A program made the position numbers and the translations under genes. The notes beneath the pieces were generated by a model. The model made no database searches. It had not been told where the DNA came from and worked only from the letters and a program-made list of their open reading frames with translations. 64,000 bases of DNA from positions 7,008,501 through 7,072,500 of the forward strand of contig OY987269.1 of assembly GCA_963920665.1 (NCBI GenBank), given 5' to 3'. Below, one piece after another: positions 33,901 through 48,900 of the stretch. Each line of letters opens with the position of its first letter. The first letter of the stretch is position 1. Source of the stretch: Straminergon stramineum (taxonomy: Eukaryota > Streptophyta > Bryopsida > Hypnales > Calliergonaceae).

Positions 33901-36900
33901 AGATTCCGCTAGCCATAGCCAACATGACATGTGTGCAATGGCTTGGCTTTGAAGGTTGTAAGAAGTTGAAGGTGGGGCATGCATTATTTGAGAACCTCAA
34001 GGCTTTAAAGATTGTACACTTTGGAGGATGTGAGGTGCTAGAGAAAAAGCCCCATGGATTGGGAAAGTTGGCATCACTAGAGAAGCTCTATTTGAATGGT
34101 TGCAAGGAGTTGAATATTGAGGATTTGGAGCTTGAGTCATTGACATCACTAACGACATTGAATTTTGAGGGATGTGAACAACTAGAAGAGATTCCGCTAG
34201 CCATAGCCAACATGACATGTGTGCAATGGCTTGGCTTTGAAGGTTGTAAGAAGTTGAAGGTGGGGCATACATCATTTGAGAACCTCAAGGCTTTAAAGAT
34301 TGTACACTTTGGAGGATGTGAGGTGCTAGAGAAAATGCCCCACGGATTGGGAAAGTTGGCATCACTTGAAGAGCTTGATTTGAGTGGTTGCAAGGAGTTG
34401 AATATTGAGGATTTGGAGCTTGAATCATTGACATCACTTACGACATTGAATTTTGAGGGATGTGAACAACTAGAAGAGATTCCACTAGCCATAGCCAACA
34501 TGACATGTGTGCAATGGCTTGGCTTTGAAGGTTGTAAGAAGTTGAAGGTGGGGCATGCATTATTTGAGAACCTCAAGGCTTTAAAGATTGTACACTTTGG
34601 AGGATGTGAGGTGCTAGAGAAAAAGCCCCATGGATTGGGAAAGTTGGCATCACTAGAGAAGCTCTATTTGAATGGTTGCAAGGAGTTGAATATTGAGGAT
34701 TTGGAGCTTGAGTCATTGACATCACTAACGACATTGAATTTTGAGGGATGTGAACAACTAGAAGAGATTCCGCTAGCCATAGCCAACATGACATGTGTGC
34801 AATGGCTTGGCTTTGAAGGTTGTAAGAAGTTGAAGGTGGGGCATGCATTATTTGAGAACCTCAAGGCTTTAAAGATTGTACACTTTGGAGGATGTGAGGT
34901 GCTAGAGAAAATGCCCCATGGATTGGGAAAGTTGGCATCACTAGAGAAGCTCTATTTGAATGGTTGCAAGGAGTTGAAGATTGAGGATTCGGATCTTGAA
35001 TCAATGACATCACTTACGACATTGATTTTTGAGGGATGTGAACAACTAGAAGAGATTCCGCTAGCCATAGCCAACATGACATGTGTGCAATGGCTTGGCT
35101 TTGAAGGTTGTAAGAAGTTGAAGGTGGGGCATACATCATTTGAGAACCTCAAGGCTTTAAAGATTGTACACTTTGGAGGATGTGAGGTTTTGGAGAGAAT
35201 GCCCCATGGATTGGGAAAGTTGGCATCACTAGAGAAGCTCTATTTGAATGGTTGCAAGGAGTTGAAGATTGAGGATTCAGCTCTTGAATCAATGACATCA
35301 CTTACAACATTGAATTCTGAGGGATGTCAACAACTAGAAGAGATTCCGCTAGCCATAGCCAACATGACATGTGTGCAATGGCTTGGCTTTGAAGGTTGTA
35401 AGAAGTTGAAGGTGGGGCATGCATTATTTGAGAACCTCAAGGCTTTAAAGATTGTACACTTTGGAGGATGTGAGGTGCTAGAGAAAAAGCCCCATGGATT
35501 GGGAAAGTTGGCATCACTAGAGAAGCTCTATTTGAATGGTTGCAAGGAGTTGAATATTGAGGATTTGGAGCTTGAGTCATTGACATCACTAACGACATTG
35601 AATTTTGAGGGATGTGAACAACTAGAAGAGATTCCGCTAGCCATAGCCAACATGACATGTGTGCAATGGCTTGGCTTTGAAGGTTGTAAGAAGTTGAAGG
35701 TGGGGCATGCATTATTTGAGAACCTCAAGGCTTTAAAGATTGTACACTTTGGAGGATGTGAGGTGCTAGAGAAAATGCCCCATGGATTGGGAAAGTTGGC
35801 ATCACTAGAGAAGCTCTATTTGAATGGTTGCAAGGAGTTGAAGATTGAGGATTCGGATCTTGAATCAATGACATCACTTACGACATTGATTTTTGAGGGA
35901 TGTGAACAACTAGAAGAGATTCCGCTAGCCATAGCCAACATGACATGTGTGCAATGGCTTGGCTTTGAAGGTTGTAAGAAGTTGAAGGTGGGGCATACAT
36001 CATTTGAGAACCTCAAGGCTTTAAAGATTGTACACTTTGGAGGATGTGAGGTTTTGGAGAGAATGCCCCATGGATTGGGAAAGTTGGCATCACTAGAGAA
36101 GCTCTATTTGAATGGTTGCAAGGAGTTGAATATTGAGGATTTGGATCTTGAATCATTGACATCACTTATGACGTTGAATTTTGAGGGATGTGAACAACTA
36201 GAAGAGATTCCGCTAGCCATAGCCAACATGACATGTTTGCAATGGCTTGGCTTTGAAGGTTGTAAGAAGTTGAAGGTGGGGCATGCATTATTTGAGAACC
36301 TCAAGGCTTTAAAGATTGTACACTTTGGAGGATGTGAGGTGCTAGAGAAAAAGCCCCATGGATTGGGAAAGTTGGCATCACTAGAGAAGCTCTATTTGAA
36401 TGGTTGCAAGGAGTTGAATATTGAGGATTTGGAGCTTGAGTCATTGACATCACTAACGACATTGAATTTTGAGGGATGTGAACAACTAGAAGAGATTCCG
36501 CTAGCCATAGCCAACATGACATGTGTGCAATGGCTTGGCTTTGAAGGTTGTAAGAAGTTGAAGGTGGGGCATACATCATTTGAGAACCTCAAGGCTTTAA
36601 AGATTGTACACTTTGGAGGATGTGAGGTTTTGGAGAGAATGCCCCATGGATTGGGAAAGTTGGCATCACTAGAGAAGCTCTATTTGAATGGTTGCAAGGA
36701 GTTGAAGATTGAGGATTCAGCTCTTGAATCAATGACATCACTTACAACATTGAATTCTGAGGGATGTCAACAACTAGAAGAGATTCCGCTAGCCATAGCC
36801 AACATGACATGTGTGCAATGGCTTGGCTTTGAAGGTTGTAAGAAGTTGAAGGTGGGGCATGCATTATTTGAGAACCTCAAGGCTTTAAAGATTGTACACT

Positions 36901-39900
36901 TTGGAGGATGTGAGGTGCTAGAGAAAAAGCCCCATGGATTGGGAAAGTTGGCATCACTAGAGAAGCTCTATTTGAATGGTTGCAAGGAGTTGAATATTGA
37001 GGATTTGGAGCTTGAGTCATTGACATCACTAACGACATTGAATTTTGAGGGATGTGAACAACTAGAAGAGATTCCGCTAGCCATAGCCAACATGACATGT
37101 GTGCAATGGCTTGGCTTTGAAGGTTGTAAGAAGTTGAAGGTGGGGCATACATCATTTGAGAACCTCAAGGCTTTAAAGATTGTACACTTTGGAGGATGTG
37201 AGGTGCTAGAGAAAATGCCCCACGGATTGGGAAAGTTGGCATCACTTGAAGAGCTTGATTTGAGTGGTTGCAAGGAGTTGAATATTGAGGATTTGGAGCT
37301 TGAATCATTGACATCACTTACGACATTGAATTTTGAGGGATGTGAACAACTAGAAGAGATTCCGCTAGCCATAGCCAACATGACATGTGTGCAATGGCTT
37401 GGCTTTGAAGGTTGTAAGAAGTTGAAGGTGGGGCATACATCATTTGAGAACCTCAAGGCTTTAAAGATTGTACACTTTGGAGGATGTGAGGTTTTGGAGA
37501 GAATGCCCCATGGATTGGGAAAGTTGGCATCACTAGAGAAGCTCTATTTGAATGGTTGCAAGGAGTTGAAGATTGAGGATTCAGCTCTTGAATCAATGAC
37601 ATCACTTACAACATTGAATTCTGAGGGATGTCAACAACTAGAAGAGATTCCGCTAGCCATAGCCAACATGACATGTGTGCAATGGCTTGGCTTTGAAGGT
37701 TGTAAGAAGTTGAAGGTGGGGCATGCATTATTTGAGAACCTCAAGGCTTTAAAGATTGTACACTTTGGAGGATGTGAGGTGCTAGAGAAAAAGCCCCATG
37801 GATTGGGAAAGTTGGCATCACTAGAGAAGCTCTATTTGAATGGTTGCAAGGAGTTGAATATTGAGGATTTGGAGCTTGAGTCATTGACATCACTAACGAC
37901 ATTGAATTTTGAGGGATGTGAACAACTAGAAGAGATTCCGCTAGCCATAGCCAACATGACATGTGTGCAATGGCTTGGCTTTGAAGGTTGTAAGAAGTTG
38001 AAGGTGGGGCATGCATTATTTGAGAACCTCAAGGCTTTAAAGATTGTACACTTTGGAGGATGTGAGGTGCTAGAGAAAAAGCCCCATGGATTGGGAAAGT
38101 TGGCATCACTAGAGAAGCTCTATTTGAATGGTTGCAAGGAGTTGAAGATTGAGGATTCGGATCTTGAATCAATGACATCACTTACGACATTGATTTTTGA
38201 GGGATGTGAACAACTAGAAGAGATTCCGCTAGCCATAGCCAACATGACATGTGTGCAATGGCTTGGCTTTGAAGGTTGTAAGAAGTTGAAGGTGGGGCAT
38301 ACATCATTTGAGAACCTCAAGGCTTTAAAGATTGTACACTTTGGAGGATGTGAGGTTTTGGAGAGAATGCCCCATGGATTGGGAAAGTTGGCATCACTAG
38401 AGAAGCTCTATTTGAATGGTTGCAAGGAGTTGAAGATTGAGGATTCAGCTCTTGAATCAATGACATCACTTACAACATTGAATTCTGAGGGATGTCAACA
38501 ACTAGAAGAGATTCCGCTAGCCATAGCCAACATGACATGTGTGCAATGGCTTGGCTTTGAAGGTTGTAAGAAGTTGAAGGTGGGGCATGCATTATTTGAG
38601 AACCTCAAGGCTTTAAAGATTGTACACTTTGGAGGATGTGAGGTGCTAGAGAAAAAGCCCCATGGATTGGGAAAGTTGGCATCACTAGAGAAGCTCTATT
38701 TGAATGGTTGCAAGGAGTTGAATATTGAGGATTTGGAGCTTGAGTCATTGACATCACTAACGACATTGAATTTTGAGGGATGTGAACAACTAGAAGAGAT
38801 TCCGCTAGCCATAGCCAACATGACATGTGTGCAATGGCTTGGCTTTGAAGGTTGTAAGAAGTTGAAGGTGGGGCATACATCATTTGAGAACCTCAAGGCT
38901 TTAAAGATTGTACACTTTGGAGGATGTGAGGTGCTAGAGAAAATGCCCCACGGATTGGGAAAGTTGGCATCACTTGAAGAGCTTGATTTGAGTGGTTGCA
39001 AGGAGTTGAATATTGAGGATTTGGAGCTTGAGTCATTGACATCACTTACGACATTGAATTTTGAGGGATGTGAACAACTAGAAGAGATTCCGCTAGCCAT
39101 AGCCAACATGACATGTGTGCAATGGCTTGGCTTTGAAGGTTGTAAGAAGTTGAAGGTGGGGCATACATCATTTGAGAACCTCAAGGCTTTAAAGATTGTA
39201 CACTTTGGAGGATGTGAGGTGCTAGAGAAAATGCCCCACGGATTGGGAAAGTTGGCATCACTTGAAGAGCTCCATTTGAATGCTTGCAAGGAGTTGAATA
39301 TTGAGGATTTGGAGCTTGAGTCATTGACATCACTTACGACATTGAATTTTGAGGGATGTGAACAACTAGAAGAGATTCCGCTAGCCATAGCCAACATGAC
39401 ATGTGTGCAATGGCTTGGCTTTGAAGGTTGTAAGAAGTTGAAGGTGGGGCATGCATTATTTGAGAACCTCAAGGCTTTAAAGATTGTACACTTTGGAGGA
39501 TGTGAGGTGCTAGAGAAAATGCCCCACGGATTGGGAAAGTTGGCATCACTTGAAGAGCTTGATTTGAGTGGTTGCAAGGAGTTGAATATCGAGGATTTGG
39601 AGCTTGAGTCATTGACATCACTTACGACATTGAATTTTGAGGGATGTGAACAACTAGAAGAGATTCCACTAGCCATAGCCAACATGACATGTGTGCAATG
39701 GCTTGGCTTTGAAGGTTGTAAGAAGTTGAAGGTGGGGCATACATCATTTGAGAACCTCAAGGCTTTAAAGATTGTACACTTTGGAGGATGTGAGGTTTTG
39801 GAGAGAATGCCCCATGGATTGGGAAAGTTGGCATCACTAGAGAAGCTCTATTTGAATGGTTGCAAGGAGTTGAAGATTGAGGATTCAGCTCTTGAATCAA

Positions 39901-42900
39901 TGACATCACTTACAACATTGAATTCTGAGGGATGTCAACAACTAGAAGAGATTCCGCTAGCCATAGCCAACATGACATGTTTGCAATGGCTTGGCTTTGA
40001 AGGTTGTAAGAAGTTGAAGGTGGGGCATGCATTATTTGAGAACCTCAAGGCTTTAAAGATTGTACACTTTGGAGGATGTGAGGTGCTAGAGAAAATGCCC
40101 CACGGATTGGGAAAGTTGGCATCACTTGAAGAGCTTGATTTGAGTGGTTGCAAGGAGTTGAATATTGAGGATTTGGAGCTTGAATCATTGACATCACTTA
40201 CGACATTGAATTTTGAGGGATGTGAACAACTAGAAGAGATTCCACTAGCCATAGCCAACATGACATGTGTGCAATGGCTTGGCTTTGAAGGTTGTAAGAA
40301 GTTGAAGGTGGGGCATACATCATTTGAGAACCTCAAGGCTTTAAAGATTGTACACTTTGGAGGATGTGAGGTTTTGGAGAGAATGCCCCATGGATTGGGA
40401 AAGTTGGCATCACTAGAGAAGCTCTATTTGAATGGTTGCAAGGAGTTGAATATTGAGGATTCGGATCTTGAATCAATGACATCACTTACGACATTGAATT
40501 TTAAGGGATGTGAACAACTAGAAGAGATTCCGCTAGCCATAGCCAACATGACATGTTTGCAATGGCTTGGCTTTGAAGGTTGTAAGAAGTTGAAGGTGGG
40601 GCATGCATCATTTGAGAACCTCAAGGCTTTGAAGACATTGGACTTTGAGGGATGTGAGGTGTTGGAAAAAATGCCCCACGGATTGGGAAAGTTGGCATCA
40701 CTAGAGAAGCTCTATTTGAATGGTTGTAAGGAGTTGAAGATTGAGGATTCGGATCTTGAATCAATGACATCACTTACAACATTGAATTGTGAGGGATGTG
40801 AACAACTAGAAGAGATTCCGCTAGCCATAGCCAACATGACATGTTTGCAATGGCTTGGCTTTGAAGGTTGTAAGAAGTTGAAGGTGGGGCATACATCATT
40901 TGAGAACCTCAAGGCTTTAAAGATTGTACACTTTGGAGGATGTGAGGTTTTGGAGAGAATGCCCCATGGATTGGGAAAGTTGGCATCACTAGAGAAGCTC
41001 TATTTGAATGGTTGCAAGGAGTTGAATATTGAGGATTTGGAGCTTGAGTCATTGACATCACTTACGACATTGAATTTTGAGGGATGTGAACAACTAGAAG
41101 AGATTCCACTAGCCATAGCCAACATGACATGTGTGCAATGGCTTGGCTTTGAAGGTTGTAAGAAGTTGAAGGTGGGGCATACATCATTTGAGAACCTCAA
41201 GGCTTTAAAGATTGTACACTTTGGAGGATGTGAGGTTTTGGAGAGAATGCCCCATGGATTGGGAAAGTTGGCATCACTAGAGAAGCTCTATTTGAATGGT
41301 TGCAAGGAGTTGAATATTGAGGATTCGGATCTTGAATCAATGACATCACTTACGACATTGAATTTTAAGGGATGTGAACAACTAGAAGAGATTCCGCTAG
41401 CCATAGCCAACATGACATGTTTGCAATGGCTTGGCTTTGAAGGTTGTAAGAAGTTGAAGGTGGGGCATGCATCATTTGAGAACCTCAAGGCTTTGAAGAC
41501 ATTGGACTTTGAGGGATGTGAGGTGTTGGAGAAAATGCCCCACGGATTGGGAAAGTTGGCATCACTAGAGAAGCTCTATTTGAATGGTTGTAAGGAGTTG
41601 AAGATTGAGGATTCGGATCTTGAATCAATGACATCACTTACAACATTGAATTGTGAGGGATGTGAACAACTAGAAGAGATTCCGCTAGCCATAGCCAACA
41701 TGACATGTTTGCAATGGCTTGGCTTTGAAGGTTGTAAGAAGTTGAAGGTGGGGCATACATCATTTGAGAACCTCAAGGCTTTAAAGATTGTACACTTTGG
41801 AGGATGTGAGGTTTTGGAGAGAATGCCCCATGGATTGGGAAAGTTGGCATCACTAGAGAAGCTCTATTTGAATGGTTGCAAGGAGTTGAATATTGAGGAT
41901 TTGGAGCTTGAGTCATTGACATCACTTACGACATTGAATTTTGAGGGATGTGAACAACTAGAAGAGATTCCACTAGCCATAGCCAACATGACATGTGTGC
42001 AATGGCTTGGCTTTGAAGGTTGTAAGAAGTTGAAGGTGGGGCATACATCATTTGAGAACCTCAAGGCTTTAAAGATTGTACACTTTGGAGGATGTGAGGT
42101 GCTAGAGAGAATGCCCCATGGATTGGGAAAGTTGGCATCACTAGAGAAGCTCTATTTGAATGGTTGCAAGGAGTTGAATATTGAGGATTCGGATCTTGAA
42201 TCAATGACATCACTTACGACATTGAATTTTAAGGGATGTGAACAACTAGAAGAGATTCCGCTAGCCATAGCCAACATGACATGTTTGCAATGGCTTGGCT
42301 TTGAAGGTTGTAAGAAGTTGAAGGTGGGGCATGCATCATTTGAGAACCTCAAGGCTTTGAAGACATTGGACTTTGAGGGATGTGAGGTGTTGGAGAAAAT
42401 GCCCCACGGATTGGGAAAGTTGGCATCACTAGAGAAGCTCTATTTGAATGGTTGTAAGGAGTTGAAGATTGAGGATTCGGATCTTGAATCAATGACATCA
42501 CTTACAACATTGAATTGTGAGGGATGTGAACAACTAGAAGAGATTCCGCTAGCCATAGCCAACATGACATGTTTGCAATGGCTTGGCTTTGAAGGTTGTA
42601 AGAAGTTGAAGGTGGGGCATACATCATTTGAGAACCTCAAGGCTTTAAAGATTGTACACTTTGGAGGATGTGAGGTTTTGGAGAGAATGCCCCATGGATT
42701 GGGAAAGTTGGCATCACTAGAGAAGCTCTATTTGAATGGTTGCAAGGAGTTGAATATTGAGGATTCGGATCTTGAATCAATGACATCACTTACGACATTG
42801 AATTTTAAGGGATGTGAACAACTAGAAGAGATTCCGCTAGCCATAGCCAACATGACATGTTTGCAATGGCTTGGCTTTGAAGGTTGTAAGAAGTTGAAGG

Positions 42901-45900
42901 TGGGGCATGCATCATTTGAGAACCTCAAGGCTTTGAAGACATTGGACTTTGAGGGATGTGAGGTGTTGGAGAAAATGCCCCACGGATTGGGAAAGTTGGC
43001 ATCACTAGAGAAGCTCTATTTGAATGGTTGTAAGGAGTTGAAGATTGAGGATTCGGATCTTGAATCAATGACATCACTTACAACATTGAATTGTGAGGGA
43101 TGTCAACAACTAGAAGAGATTCCGCTAGCCATAGCCAACATGACATGTTTGCAATGGCTTGGCTTTGAAGGTTGTAAGAAGTTGAAGGTGGGGCATACAT
43201 CATTTGAGAACCTCAAGGCTTTAAAGATTGTACACTTTGGAGGATGTGAGGTTTTGGAGAGAATGCCCCATGGATTGGGAAAGTTGGCATCACTAGAGAA
43301 GCTCTATTTGAATGGTTGCAAGGAGTTGAATATTGAGGATTTGGATATTGAATCATTGACATCACTTATGACGTTGAATTTTGAGGGATGTGAACAACTA
43401 GAAGAGATTCCGCTAGCCATAGCCAACATGACATGTTTGCAATGGCTTGGCTTTGAAGGTTGTAAGAAGTTGAAGGTGGGGCATGCATTATTTGAGAACC
43501 TCAAGGCTTTAAAGATTGTACACTTTGGAGGATGTGAGGTGCTAGAGAAAATGCCCCACGGATTGGGAAAGTTGGCATCACTAGAGAAGCTCTATTTGAA
43601 TGGTTGCAAGGAGTTGAATATTGAGGATTCGGATCTTGAATCAATGACATCACTTACGACATTGAATTTTAAGGGATGTGAACAACTAGAAGAGATTCCG
43701 CTAGCCATAGCCAACATGACATGTTTGCAATGGCTTGGCTTTGAAGGTTGTAAGAAGTTGAAGGTGGGGCATGCATCATTTGAGAACCTCAAGGCTTTGA
43801 AGACATTGGACTTTGAGGGATGTGAGGTGTTGGAAAAAATGCCCCACGGATTGGGAAAGTTGGCATCACTAGAGAAGCTCTATTTGAATGGTTGTAAGGA
43901 GTTGAAGATTGAGGATTCGGATCTTGAATCAATGACATCACTTACAACATTGAATTGTGAGGGATGTCAACAACTAGAAGAGATTCCGCTAGCCATAGCC
44001 AACATGACATGTTTGCAATGGCTTGGCTTTGAAGGTTGTAAGAAGTTGAAGGTGGGGCATGCATCATTTGAGAACCTCAAGGCTTTAAAGATTGTGCACT
44101 TTGGAGGATGTGAGGTTTTGGAGAGAATGCCCCATGGATTGGGAAAGTTGGCATCACTAGAGAAGCTCTATTTGAATGGTTGCAAGGAGTTGAATATTGA
44201 GGATTTGGAGCTTGAATCATTGACATCACTTACGACATTGAATTTTGAGGGATGTGAACAACTAGAAGAGATTCCACTAGCCATAGCCAACATGACATGT
44301 GTGCAATGGCTTGGCTTTGAAGGTTGTAAGAAGTTGAAGGTGGGGCGTACATCATTTGAGAACCTCAAGGCTTTAAAGATTGTACACTTTGGAGGATGTG
44401 AGGTTTTGGAGAGAATGCCCCATGGATTGGGAAAGTTGGCATCACTAGAGAAGCTCTATTTGAATGGTTGCAAGGAGTTGAATATTGAGGATTCGGATCT
44501 TGAATCAATGACATCACTTACGACATTGAATTTTAAGGGATGTGAACAACTAGAAGAGATTCCGCTAGCCATAGCCAACATGACATGTTTGCAATGGCTT
44601 GGCTTTGAAGGTTGTAAGAAGTTGAAGGTGGGGCATGCATCATTTGAGAACCTCAAGGCTTTGAAGACATTGGACTTTGAGGGATGTGAGGTGTTGGAGA
44701 AAATGCCCCACGGATTGGGAAAGTTGGCATCACTAGAGAAGCTCTATTTGAATGGTTGTAAGGAGTTGAAGATTGAGGATTCGGATCTTGAATCAATGAC
44801 ATCACTTACAACATTGAATTGTGAGGGATGTCAACAACTAGAAGAGATTCCGCTAGCCATAGCCAACATGACATGTTTGCAATGGCTTGGCTTTGAAGGT
44901 TGTAAGAAGTTGAAGGTGGGGCATGCATCATTTGAGAACCTCAAGGCTTTAAAGATTGTGCACTTTGGAGGATGTGAGGTTTTGGAGAGAATGCCCCATG
45001 GATTGGGAAAGTTGGCATCACTAGAGAAGCTCTATTTGAATGGTTGCAAGGAGTTGAATATTGAGGATTTGGATCTTGAATCATTGACATCACTTATGAC
45101 GTTGAATTTTGAGGGATGTGAACAACTAGAAGAGATTCCGCTAGCCATAGCCAACATGACATGTTTGCAATGGCTTGGCTTTGAAGGTTGTAAGAAGTTG
45201 AAGGTGGGGCATACATCATTTGAGAACCTCAAGGCTTTAAAGATTGTACACTTTGGAGGATGTGAGGTGCTAGAGAAAATGCCCCATGGATTGGGAAAGT
45301 TGGCATCACTAGAGAAGCTCTATTTGAATGGTTGCAAGGAGTTGAATATTGAGGATTTGGAGCTTGAGTCATTGACATCACTTACGACATTGAATTTTGA
45401 GGGATGTGAACAACTAGAAGAGATTCCGCTAGCCATAGCCAACATGACATGTTTGCAATGGCTTGGCTTTGAAGGTTGTAAGAAGTTGAAGGTGGGGCAT
45501 GCATCATTTGAGAACCTCAAGGCTTTAAAGATTGTACACTTTGGAGGATGTGAGGTGCTAGAGAAAATGCCCCACGGATTGGGAAAGTTGGCATCACTAG
45601 AGAAGCTCTATTTGAATGGTTGCAAGGAGTTGAATATTGAGGATTCGGATCTTGAATCAATGACATCACTTATGACGTTGAATTTTAAGGGATGTGAACA
45701 ACTAGAAGAGATTCCGCTAGCCATAGCCAACATCACATGTTTGCAATGGCTTGGCTTTGAAGGTTGTAAGAAGTTGAAGGTGGGGCATGCATCATTTGAG
45801 AACCTCAAGGCTTTAAAGATTGTACACTTTGGAGGATGTGAGGTTTTGGAGAGAATGCCCCATGGATTGGGAAAGTTGGCATCACTAGAGAAGCTCTATT

Positions 45901-48900
45901 TGAATGGTTGCAAGGAGTTGAATATTGAGGATTTGGAGCTTGAGTCATTGACATCACTTACGACATTGAATTTTGAGGGATGTGAACAACTAGAAGAGAT
46001 TCCACTAGCCATAGCCAACATGACATGTGTGCAATGGCTTGGCTTTGAAGGTTGTAAGAAGTTGAAGGTGGGGCATACATCATTTGAGAACCTCAAGGCT
46101 TTAAAGATTGTACACTTTGGAGGATGTGAGGTTTTGGAGAGAATGCCCCATGGATTGGGAAAGTTGGCATCACTAGAGAAGCTCTATTTGAATGGTTGCA
46201 AGGAGTTGAATATTGAGGATTCGGATCTTGAATCAATGACATCACTTACGACATTGAATTTTAAGGGATGTGAACAACTAGAAGAGATTCCGCTAGCCAT
46301 AGCCAACATGACATGTGTGCAATGGCTTGGCTTTGAAGGTTGTAAGAAGTTGAAGGTGGGGCATGCATCATTTGAGAACCTCAAGGCTTTGAAGACATTG
46401 GACTTTGAGGGATGTGAGGTGTTGGAGAAAATGCCCCACGGATTGGGAAAGTTGGCATCACTAGAGAAGCTCTATTTGAATGGTTGTAAGGAGTTGAAGA
46501 TTGAGGATTCGGATCTTGAATCAATGACATCACTTACAACATTGAATTGTGAGGGATGTGAACAACTAGAAGAGATTCCGCTAGCCATAGCCAACATGAC
46601 ATGTTTGCAATGGCTTGGCTTTGAAGGTTGTAAGAAGTTGAAGGTGGGGCATACATCATTTGAGAACCTCAAGGCTTTAAAGATTGTACACTTTGGAGGA
46701 TGTGAGGTTTTGGAGAGAATGCCCCATGGATTGGGAAAGTTGGCATCACTAGAGAAGCTCTATTTGAATGGTTGCAAGGAGTTGAATATTGAGGATTCGG
46801 ATCTTGAATCAATGACATCACTTACGACATTGAATTTTAAGGGATGTGAACAACTAGAAGAGATTCCGCTAGCCATAGCCAACATGACATGTTTGCAATG
46901 GCTTGGCTTTGAAGGTTGTAAGAAGTTGAAGGTGGGGCATGCATCATTTGAGAACCTCAAGGCTTTGAAGACATTGGACTTTGAGGGATGTGAGGTGTTG
47001 GAGAAAATGCCCCACGGATTGGGAAAGTTGGCATCACTAGAGAAGCTCTATTTGAATGGTTGTAAGGAGTTGAAGATTGAGGATTCGGATCTTGAATCAA
47101 TGACATCACTTACAACATTGAATTGTGAGGGATGTCAACAACTAGAAGAGATTCCGCTAGCCATAGCCAACATGACATGTTTGCAATGGCTTGGCTTTGA
47201 AGGTTGTAAGAAGTTGAAGGTGGGGCATACATCATTTGAGAACCTCAAGGCTTTAAAGATTGTACACTTTGGAGGATGTGAGGTTTTGGAGAGAATGCCC
47301 CATGGATTGGGAAAGTTGGCATCACTAGAGAAGCTCTATTTGAATGGTTGCAAGGAGTTGAATATTGAGGATTTGGATATTGAATCATTGACATCACTTA
47401 TGACGTTGAATTTTGAGGGATGTGAACAACTAGAAGAGATTCCGCTAGCCATAGCCAACATGACATGTTTGCAATGGCTTGGCTTTGAAGGTTGTAAGAA
47501 GTTGAAGGTGGGGCATGCATTATTTGAGAACCTCAAGGCTTTAAAGATTGTACACTTTGGAGGATGTGAGGTGCTAGAGAAAATGCCCCACGGATTGGGA
47601 AAGTTGGCATCACTAGAGAAGCTCTATTTGAATGGTTGCAAGGAGTTGAATATTGAGGATTCGGATCTTGAATCAATGACATCACTTACGACATTGAATT
47701 TTAAGGGATGTGAACAACTAGAAGAGATTCCGCTAGCCATAGCCAACATGACATGTTTGCAATGGCTTGGCTTTGAAGGTTGTAAGAAGTTGAAGGTGGG
47801 GCATGCATCATTTGAGAACCTCAAGGCTTTGAAGACATTGGACTTTGAGGGATGTGAGGTGTTGGAAAAAATGCCCCACGGATTGGGAAAGTTGGCATCA
47901 CTAGAGAAGCTCTATTTGAATGGTTGTAAGGAGTTGAAGATTGAGGATTCGGATCTTGAATCAATGACATCACTTACAACATTGAATTGTGAGGGATGTC
48001 AACAACTAGAAGAGATTCCGCTAGCCATAGCCAACATGACATGTTTGCAATGGCTTGGCTTTGAAGGTTGTAAGAAGTTGAAGGTGGGGCATGCATCATT
48101 TGAGAACCTCAAGGCTTTAAAGATTGTGCACTTTGGAGGATGTGAGGTTTTGGAGAGAATGCCCCATGGATTGGGAAAGTTGGCATCACTAGAGAAGCTC
48201 TATTTGAATGGTTGCAAGGAGTTGAATATTGAGGATTTGGAGCTTGAATCATTGACATCACTTACGACATTGAATTTTGAGGGATGTGAACAACTAGAAG
48301 AGATTCCACTAGCCATAGCCAACATGACATGTGTGCAATGGCTTGGCTTTGAAGGTTGTAAGAAGTTGAAGGTGGGGCGTACATCATTTGAGAACCTCAA
48401 GGCTTTAAAGATTGTACACTTTGGAGGATGTGAGGTTTTGGAGAGAATGCCCCATGGATTGGGAAAGTTGGCATCACTAGAGAAGCTCTATTTGAATGGT
48501 TGCAAGGAGTTGAATATTGAGGATTCGGATCTTGAATCAATGACATCACTTACGACATTGAATTTTAAGGGATGTGAACAACTAGAAGAGATTCCGCTAG
48601 CCATAGCCAACATGACATGTTTGCAATGGCTTGGCTTTGAAGGTTGTAAGAAGTTGAAGGTGGGGCATGCATCATTTGAGAACCTCAAGGCTTTGAAGAC
48701 ATTGGACTTTGAGGGATGTGAGGTGTTGGAGAAAATGCCCCACGGATTGGGAAAGTTGGCATCACTAGAGAAGCTCTATTTGAATGGTTGTAAGGAGTTG
48801 AAGATTGAGGATTCGGATCTTGAATCAATGACATCACTTACAACATTGAATTGTGAGGGATGTCAACAACTAGAAGAGATTCCGCTAGCCATAGCCAACA

